From Candidatus Zixiibacteriota bacterium (GTDB lineage: Bacteria; Zixibacteria; MSB-5A5; GN15; FEB-12), in contig CP070674.1 of assembly GCA_020351995.1 (NCBI GenBank), positions 995,775-1,033,019 on the forward strand: a DNA stretch of 37,245 nucleotides, written 5' to 3'. The position numbers and the translations under genes are program-made. Positions 32,728 to 37,245 of this stretch are shown here, in pieces (the stretch's first letter is position 1; each line of letters opens with the position of its first letter). The notes under the pieces are model-generated. The model was not told the origin of the DNA. It did not search any database and worked only from the letters and a program-made list of their open reading frames with translations.

Positions 32728-33441
32728 ATGATAGGAATCCTGGCGGAATTGAACAAGCGCTTTGACCATGCCGCTCTCAGGCCGGAGACAACCGAGAAGG
32801 ACATCATACGCCTGTGCTCCGAGGCTGTAGAATACAAGCTCTTCGCAATAGCAGTCAATCCAGTCTGGGTGCCAGTAGCGAAAGATATTCTACTTGGCTC
32901 GGGCGTACGAATCGTGTCTGTGGCGGGATTTCCATTGGGTGCGAACCGAACGGAATCAAAAATCGTCGAAGCCGTACGTTGCGCTAACGACGGTGCGCAT
33001 GAGATAGACATGGTCGCGAATATCGGTTGGTTGATCTCCGGGGAACATGGCAGAGCCCGGGAGGAAATCTCCTCGGTCCGGAAAAACCTGCCGTATAATG
33101 TATTGCTGAAAGTTATTGTGGAGGCTGGGCTGTTAACACCACCGCAACAAATTGATGCTGTCAGAGCTGTTATCAATGGCGGCGCACAATTCGTCAAGAC
33201 CTCTACCGGGTTCTTTGGAAACACCACCAGGGAACAGATTGAAACACTTTCCGCGGCAGCCGGAGGGCAGGTTGAGGTCAAAGCTTCTGGCGGGATCAGG
33301 ACAATGGAGCAGTGCCGAGTTATGCTCGAGGCAGGAGCCACGCGCCTGGGAAGCTCGGCCTCAGTCAGCATTATGCGTGAATACCTGAAGTCCCGGGGGG
33401 ATTGGACACCGGACGGCAAAGGGCGAAAACAGCCGGATTAG
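32728..33441 (+). CDS. deoC: Deoxyribose-phosphate aldolase
   Basis: DeoC cleaves 2-deoxyribose 5-phosphate to acetaldehyde and glyceraldehyde 3-phosphate. I start at ATG 32728 (MIGILAELNKRFDHAALRPE); a longer frame overlaps deoB. The 237-residue TIM-barrel shows the family segments FAIAVNPVWVPVAKDIL and VASVAGFPLG-type SVAGFPLGANRTESKI. It also has EIDMVANIGWL and LLKVIVEAGLL, and the Schiff-base lysine lies in FVKTSTGFF. The late VEVKASGGIRTMEQC is also typical. It receives the product of DeoB, encoded just upstream. The signature residues are intact. Confidence 0.95.
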   Translation: MIGILAELNKRFDHAALRPETTEKDIIRLCSEAVEYKLFAIAVNPVWVPVAKDILLGSGVRIVSVAGFPLGANRTESKIVEAVRCANDGAHEIDMVANIGWLISGEHGRAREEISSVRKNLPYNVLLKVIVEAGLLTPPQQIDAVRAVINGGAQFVKTSTGFFGNTTREQIETLSAAAGGQVEVKASGGIRTMEQCRVMLEAGATRLGSSASVSIMREYLKSRGDWTPDGKGRKQPD

Positions 33442-33490
33442 TTCTTTGCGAATAAAGTTGTGTGAACGAACAAATCAATTATTTTATAGT

Positions 33491-33676
33491 ATGACGGAAA
33501 AGGCCCGCAGAAGACCTTTTATAGGGATGCACTTCCGGTGCTGCAATGTGTACTCCCGTGTTTATATAAACCGCAAAGGGACCGCCTTCACGGGGTGGTG
33601 CCCCAGGTGTTCGCGTAAAGTCGAGGTTAAGATTTCTCCTGATGGTACGGACGAGCGTTTCTTTACAGCTGGATAA
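33491..33676 (+). CDS. Small zinc-ribbon protein
   Basis: A 61-residue protein from ATG 33491 (MTEKARRRPFIGMHFRCCNV). It has a Cys-Cys pair, then WCPRC about 20 residues later, and basic residues around them, consistent with a single zinc ribbon. The sequence YSRVYINRKGTAFTGWCPRC reads like a treble-clef or ribbon hairpin. I do not recognise a named family. It starts about 50 bases after deoC and ends six bases before the archaemetzincin-like gene, so the last two are likely translated from the same message. Nucleic-acid or protein binding is possible; function is not known. Confidence 0.7.
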   Translation: MTEKARRRPFIGMHFRCCNVYSRVYINRKGTAFTGWCPRCSRKVEVKISPDGTDERFFTAG

Positions 33677-33682
33677 TATCTT

Positions 33683-34237
33683 ATGACGAAGACGATGGCC
33701 CTGCTCAAATCCAAAATAGTAGTTGTCCCTCTGGGCGAGGTCGACTTCATGCTGGTCAATAAACTGGCTGCCGATCTAGGCCCAGTATTCAATCGCTCAG
33801 TGGACATTCTCAAGGGAATGAAAATTCCCGTCGAGGCTCATAACGTCATAAGAAATCAGTACTACAGCCTGGTTATTCTCTCAAAGCTCGAGCGCCTCAA
33901 AGCCAACAGCCGCGAAAAGGTCCTGGCCGTGTGCGAGGAAGACCTTTACCTGCCCGAGGAGAACAACATTCTTGGCCACGCCGATATGCTCTCGGGCACC
34001 GCGGTCGTATCACTCCATGAGATAAGACAGGAATTCTATGGCCTGCCGGAGGACGATAGCAAGATATATCCCCGGCTTTACAAAGAAGCGGTCCATCAGA
34101 TCGCCCACCTTTTCGATATATCTGACTGCCGTAATCCCAAGTGTGTCAACTACTACAGTCAGATGATGCTCGATATTGACAGCAAAAGTGAACGCTTCTG
34201 CGATATCTGCAGACGCCAGTTAACCGGTATGGTCTAA
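33683..34237 (+). CDS. Archaemetzincin-like protein with altered active site
   Basis: A 184-residue protein aligning with archaemetzincin (AmzA) over its length: VLAVCEEDLYLPEENNILGH, then GTAVVSLHEIRQEFYG, then the metal region. The canonical HExxHxxGxxHC is here HQIAHLFDISDC (residues 138-149). The first two His are kept, the catalytic Glu is Gln139, the Gly is Asp145 and the third His ligand is Asp148. The family's structural zinc cysteines are all present (C149, C154, C173, C176). Zinc binding is likely; peptidase activity is doubtful, since the general-base Glu is missing. It is sandwiched between a zinc-ribbon gene and a helicase gene with gaps of 6 and 16 bases. Confidence 0.85.
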   Translation: MTKTMALLKSKIVVVPLGEVDFMLVNKLAADLGPVFNRSVDILKGMKIPVEAHNVIRNQYYSLVILSKLERLKANSREKVLAVCEEDLYLPEENNILGHADMLSGTAVVSLHEIRQEFYGLPEDDSKIYPRLYKEAVHQIAHLFDISDCRNPKCVNYYSQMMLDIDSKSERFCDICRRQLTGMV

Positions 34238-34253
34238 TCCCGGCGGCAACAAA

Positions 34254-36530
34254 ATGAACCTCGAGCAGATAATCGACTTTCTCAGATCCGACCCGGGCAT
34301 TGCCGGTAACTTATCGCACTGGAAAACCTTCCCGCCCCGGCCGGCCAGATACTCTGATTACCCGGAGAATCTTGATCTAAGGCTTGCCGCTGCGCTCAAG
34401 GAAAAGGGAATCGATAAGCTCTATACGCATCAGGCTGAAGCTATCGCGGCCGTCTCGCGAAACGAGGACGTGGTTGTCGTTACCCCAACCGCCTCGGGCA
34501 AAACCCTCTGTTATAATATCCCCGTGCTCGACCGGGTAATGAAAGACGCCGGCTCGCGTGCCCTGTACCTTTTTCCAACCAAAGCCCTTTCGCAGGATCA
34601 GCTGTCTGAGCTTTACGAGCTCATCCAGAAAATCGATGTGGACATCAAGACATACACCTTCGATGGTGATACACCGCAAACAGCGCGGCGTTTGATTCGG
34701 TCCGCCGGCCACATCGTGGTAACCAATCCGGATATGCTGCACGCCGGGATACTTCCCCATCACACCAAGTGGATTAAGCTCTTTGAGAATCTGAAGTATG
34801 TCGTCATTGACGAAGTGCACCATTACCGGGGGGTTTTCGGTTCTCATCTGGCCAATGTAATCAAACGCCTCATGCGCATATGTCGGTTCTACGGCTCCAG
34901 CCCAACCTTTATCTGTTGCTCGGCCACCATCGCTAACCCGCGCGAGCTGACTCAGAGAATAATTGACCGGGAAGTGACCCTCATAGATAATAATGGAGCA
35001 CCATCGGGTGAACGGCACTTCCTGATCTATAACCCCCCCGTCATTAACAAACAACTTGGCATTCGAAAGTCGGCCATTAACGAGGCGTCACAGCTTGCGG
35101 CGACATTCCTTAAACAGAAAATACAGACTATCGTATTTGCCCACTTCAGGCTTTATGTTGAGGTTCTATTAACCTATTTACAGCGAGATCTCAAGGGAAG
35201 TTTTGGGCAGGGTATTAATATTGCCGGCTACAGAGGCGGTTACCTGCCCAATGAGCGTCGGCGTATCGAGGCCGGGCTTCGCGATGGCTCGATCACCGGA
35301 GTGGTATCCACCAATGCCCTGGAACTCGGCGTGGACATCGGTCGTCTTGACGTATCAATCATAGTTGGCTACCCCGGTTCCATCGCCTCGCTGTGGCAGC
35401 AGGCAGGGCGCGCCGGAAGGCGTAGCGGTACCGCGGTCACAATAATGGTCGCCAACTCCAGCGCCATTAATCAGTTCTTGTGTTACGAACCGCGCTTCAT
35501 TTTCGATCGCACCCCGGAGTCTGGCATAATTGATCCGGACAATCTTATTATCCGTACCAACCACTTGAAATGTGCCACCTTCGAGTTACCGTTTGACAAA
35601 GGCGAAACAACGGGGGATGATGGTACCGACCAGATTCTCGACTATCTGGCCCAGTCGAATGTAGTGCGAAAGTCGGGTGAACGTTACCATTGGTCTTCCG
35701 AGATTTACCCTGCCCAGCAAATCTCACTGCGATCCGCCTCGCCGGACAATTTCGTAATCCTCAACGAAAGCAATAATGCCGAAGTTATCGGCGAGGTAGA
35801 CTATTTCTCGGCTCCCATCTTCCTCCATCCCGAGGCTATATATCTCCATGCCGCCAATCAGTACCAGGTAACCAGGCTGGACTGGGAAGGCAAGAAAGCC
35901 TATGTAAAGGAAGTCGAGGTAGATTATTATACCGACGCGGAAACAAAAACCGACCTGAAAGTGCTGTCAGTTAACGATGACGTTACTTTTGGGGATGCCG
36001 TTTTGAGCCACGGCGAGGTTACCGTTACTAACGTAACGGTTCTATTCAAGAAGATTAAGTTCCAGACACACGAGAACGTTGGTTCCGGATTGCTCAACCT
36101 GCCGGAACTTGAAATGCATACGGCTGCTTTCTGGTACACATTTCCGGGTGATATAGCCTTTCGGACAGGCCTCCAGGGAGCCCGGTTCGGTGGCTCTTTA
36201 CGAGGGCTGGCCAACATCCTCGGCAAGATCGCGCCACTATGGGTCATGTGTGACCCCCGTGACCTGCGTTCTATTTCACAGGTACGGGCGCCCTTTACTG
36301 AAAAACCTACGGTCTATGTGTACGAGAATGTGCCTGGAGGGGTTGGCTTATCCGAAAAGTTGTTCAACGAGCACGAGCGTCTGTTCGAATCCTGTTATCA
36401 ACACGTAAAGAAATGCGCCTGCGACGAAGGATGTCCCACCTGTGTTGGCCCGCCCATGGAGGTCGGCGAAGGGGGCAAAGACGGTGTGCTCAAGCTCCTC
36501 GAGTTTATGCTGGCTGTCGCACCGGTATAG
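34254..36530 (+). CDS. Superfamily 2 helicase, MrfA/YprA type
   Basis: A 758-residue DNA helicase. Walker A is VTPTASGKT near residues 76-84, motif Ia lies in LFPTKALSQDQ, motif II is IDEVHHYRG near 185, motif III is CCSATIANP and motif VI is QQAGRAGRRSG. After two RecA domains comes a DUF1998-type C-terminal part whose end has CACDEGCPTCVGPP with a fourth Cys upstream. This cysteine cluster is typical of MrfA (YprA), which acts in repair of mitomycin-type DNA damage in Bacillus. An ATP-dependent 3'-5' helicase is expected. No MrfB-like nuclease gene adjoins it. The start follows the archaemetzincin-like stop by 16 bases. Confidence 0.93.
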   Translation: MNLEQIIDFLRSDPGIAGNLSHWKTFPPRPARYSDYPENLDLRLAAALKEKGIDKLYTHQAEAIAAVSRNEDVVVVTPTASGKTLCYNIPVLDRVMKDAGSRALYLFPTKALSQDQLSELYELIQKIDVDIKTYTFDGDTPQTARRLIRSAGHIVVTNPDMLHAGILPHHTKWIKLFENLKYVVIDEVHHYRGVFGSHLANVIKRLMRICRFYGSSPTFICCSATIANPRELTQRIIDREVTLIDNNGAPSGERHFLIYNPPVINKQLGIRKSAINEASQLAATFLKQKIQTIVFAHFRLYVEVLLTYLQRDLKGSFGQGINIAGYRGGYLPNERRRIEAGLRDGSITGVVSTNALELGVDIGRLDVSIIVGYPGSIASLWQQAGRAGRRSGTAVTIMVANSSAINQFLCYEPRFIFDRTPESGIIDPDNLIIRTNHLKCATFELPFDKGETTGDDGTDQILDYLAQSNVVRKSGERYHWSSEIYPAQQISLRSASPDNFVILNESNNAEVIGEVDYFSAPIFLHPEAIYLHAANQYQVTRLDWEGKKAYVKEVEVDYYTDAETKTDLKVLSVNDDVTFGDAVLSHGEVTVTNVTVLFKKIKFQTHENVGSGLLNLPELEMHTAAFWYTFPGDIAFRTGLQGARFGGSLRGLANILGKIAPLWVMCDPRDLRSISQVRAPFTEKPTVYVYENVPGGVGLSEKLFNEHERLFESCYQHVKKCACDEGCPTCVGPPMEVGEGGKDGVLKLLEFMLAVAPV

Positions 36531-36543
36531 CCAGAATGGCCCC

Positions 36544-37245
36544 CTAAAACACGCTGAATTTGAAATACTTCCTCGGGTTTGCCTGAATATCCGTTATCAG
36601 ATTATTCAGCCGCGCCATAAGATTGGTCATCTCCGAATACATGGCCGTGTCATTTACCAGAAGACCCAGGTTGCCTTCGGCGGCATTAATTCTCTGAAGT
36701 ATGGTATCCAACTTGGCGGTGGAAGCACTTAGATTATCGTAGAGGGCAGGGTCATTAACCAGCCGCCCCACCGTACCGGTATTATCATCCACCTTGGTGG
36801 AAAGGCTCGAGACCGAAGTTGCCGTTTTTTCCAGTGAGCTTACGATACGCTCCTGGTTTTTCTGAAGGTCGTTGATCAGCATTGTCAGCTTGGTCAGCAT
36901 TTTGGTCATTTCCGTGTACAGTCGGTCGTCAGTTGCCATCTGGCCCAGGGTTCCTTCACCACGGTTCATCCGGGCTAACATGGTATCGAGTCCCACTACA
37001 AATGCTCGGGCATCATCGATGGCCTCCTCCCCGGCTCTGAACATAGCCGTGGCGTCTCCAGCGTCAATCGTCTCGATTACATCCTTTTCCTCTATCGATG
37101 GGCCGCCGTGAATGCCGGGAATTATCTCCACATATTTGTCACCAAGGAAACCGATTGTCCCTAACTGAACCCGGGCGTCCTTGGTGAGCTTGTCCCAGAC
37201 GGATTTCTTGACCCGGCAGACAACCTTCACCTGCCGAAGAGAGTC
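36544..37245 (-). CDS. MCE/MlaD family protein, partial (N-terminus off the window)
   Basis: The frame is open to the right edge, so the N-terminal membrane helix and part of the MCE domain are missing. Visible first are VKVVCRVKKSVW and DARVQLGTIGFLGDKYVEII, the second half of an MCE domain. A long helical region follows with three imperfect repeats of the type EG-x-L-G-x-L/M-x-x-D-x-x-L/M-Y: GEGTLGQMATDDRLYTEM, TGTVGRLVNDPALYDNL and EGNLGLLVNDTAMYSEM. Such proteins form periplasmic rings or tubes carrying lipids between membranes with an MlaE/MlaF ABC system. Its presence supports a cell with an outer membrane. It is convergent with the helicase gene. Confidence 0.92.
   Translation of the reverse strand, partial: DSLRQVKVVCRVKKSVWDKLTKDARVQLGTIGFLGDKYVEIIPGIHGGPSIEEKDVIETIDAGDATAMFRAGEEAIDDARAFVVGLDTMLARMNRGEGTLGQMATDDRLYTEMTKMLTKLTMLINDLQKNQERIVSSLEKTATSVSSLSTKVDDNTGTVGRLVNDPALYDNLSASTAKLDTILQRINAAEGNLGLLVNDTAMYSEMTNLMARLNNLITDIQANPRKYFKFSVF

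Noticed and set aside
32694-33419. 241-codon ORF on the minus strand
   Set aside because: It is antisense to deoC over its whole length and rich in Ser/Pro/Thr, as expected of a shadow frame.
34377-35054. 225-codon ORF on the minus strand
   Set aside because: It is antisense to the helicase motor domain and carries no domain of its own.

Overview
The window reads as a dense, roughly half-GC bacterial chromosome segment from a cell with an outer membrane: it carries an MCE/MlaD-family gene, several lipoprotein signal peptides, two ECF sigma factor loci and DNA repair and housekeeping genes in conserved clusters. No single marker fixes the phylum. The gene mix and the weak Shine-Dalgarno signals at many starts would fit an uncultivated FCB-type or candidate-phylum lineage, but that is inference. 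I see no insertion sequence, prophage, CRISPR array or recognised defence island.

Region 1-7890 (minus strand). Read in transcription order, a repair/tRNA-modification cluster runs yebC, a HAD phosphatase, ruvC, ruvA, ruvB, a small unknown gene, a DUF2905 membrane protein, then queA. A 1.9-kb block with a GT-C-like membrane protein now sits between DUF2905 and queA. It is flanked by two 102-bp direct copies of the queA 5' end, so it looks like an insertion that duplicated the start of queA. A partial secreted-protein gene with a good promoter lies at the left edge.

Region 8000-16800. A HIT protein with a leaderless-type promoter and a DUF4184 membrane protein come first. Then follows a plus-strand housekeeping run: rpsU, yqeY, cvpA, (terminator) mutS2, dnaG, recN. 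This is a version of the macromolecular-synthesis region without rpoD in the expected place.

Region 16800-29200. A lipoprotein with a fibronectin-III-like domain and a TPR-like secreted protein are divergent from an ECF sigma factor / anti-sigma / YbjQ-like overlapping trio. After a terminator come an LtaS-type sulfatase-fold membrane enzyme, a histidine ammonia-lyase-like enzyme whose cofactor-forming serine is cysteine, a DEDDh exonuclease fused to a WYL domain, a membrane TPR protein, a DUF1893 protein, tRNA-Ala(GGC) and an MFS exporter.

Region 29200-37245. A second ECF sigma factor is followed by a zinc-binding anti-sigma gene broken by one in-frame TAA, and then a lipoprotein. After a terminator comes a plus-strand run of deoB, deoC, a small zinc-ribbon protein, a degenerate archaemetzincin (HQxxHxxDxxD in place of HExxHxxGxxH) and an MrfA/YprA-type helicase. 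A partial MCE/MlaD gene ends the window.

Most genes are recognisable housekeeping functions. The items most worth a second look are the queA-flanked insertion, the degenerate archaemetzincin beside a zinc-ribbon gene and a helicase, the exonuclease-WYL fusion, the nonsense-interrupted anti-sigma factor and the Cys-type MIO site. I did not find a clearly new multi-gene system.
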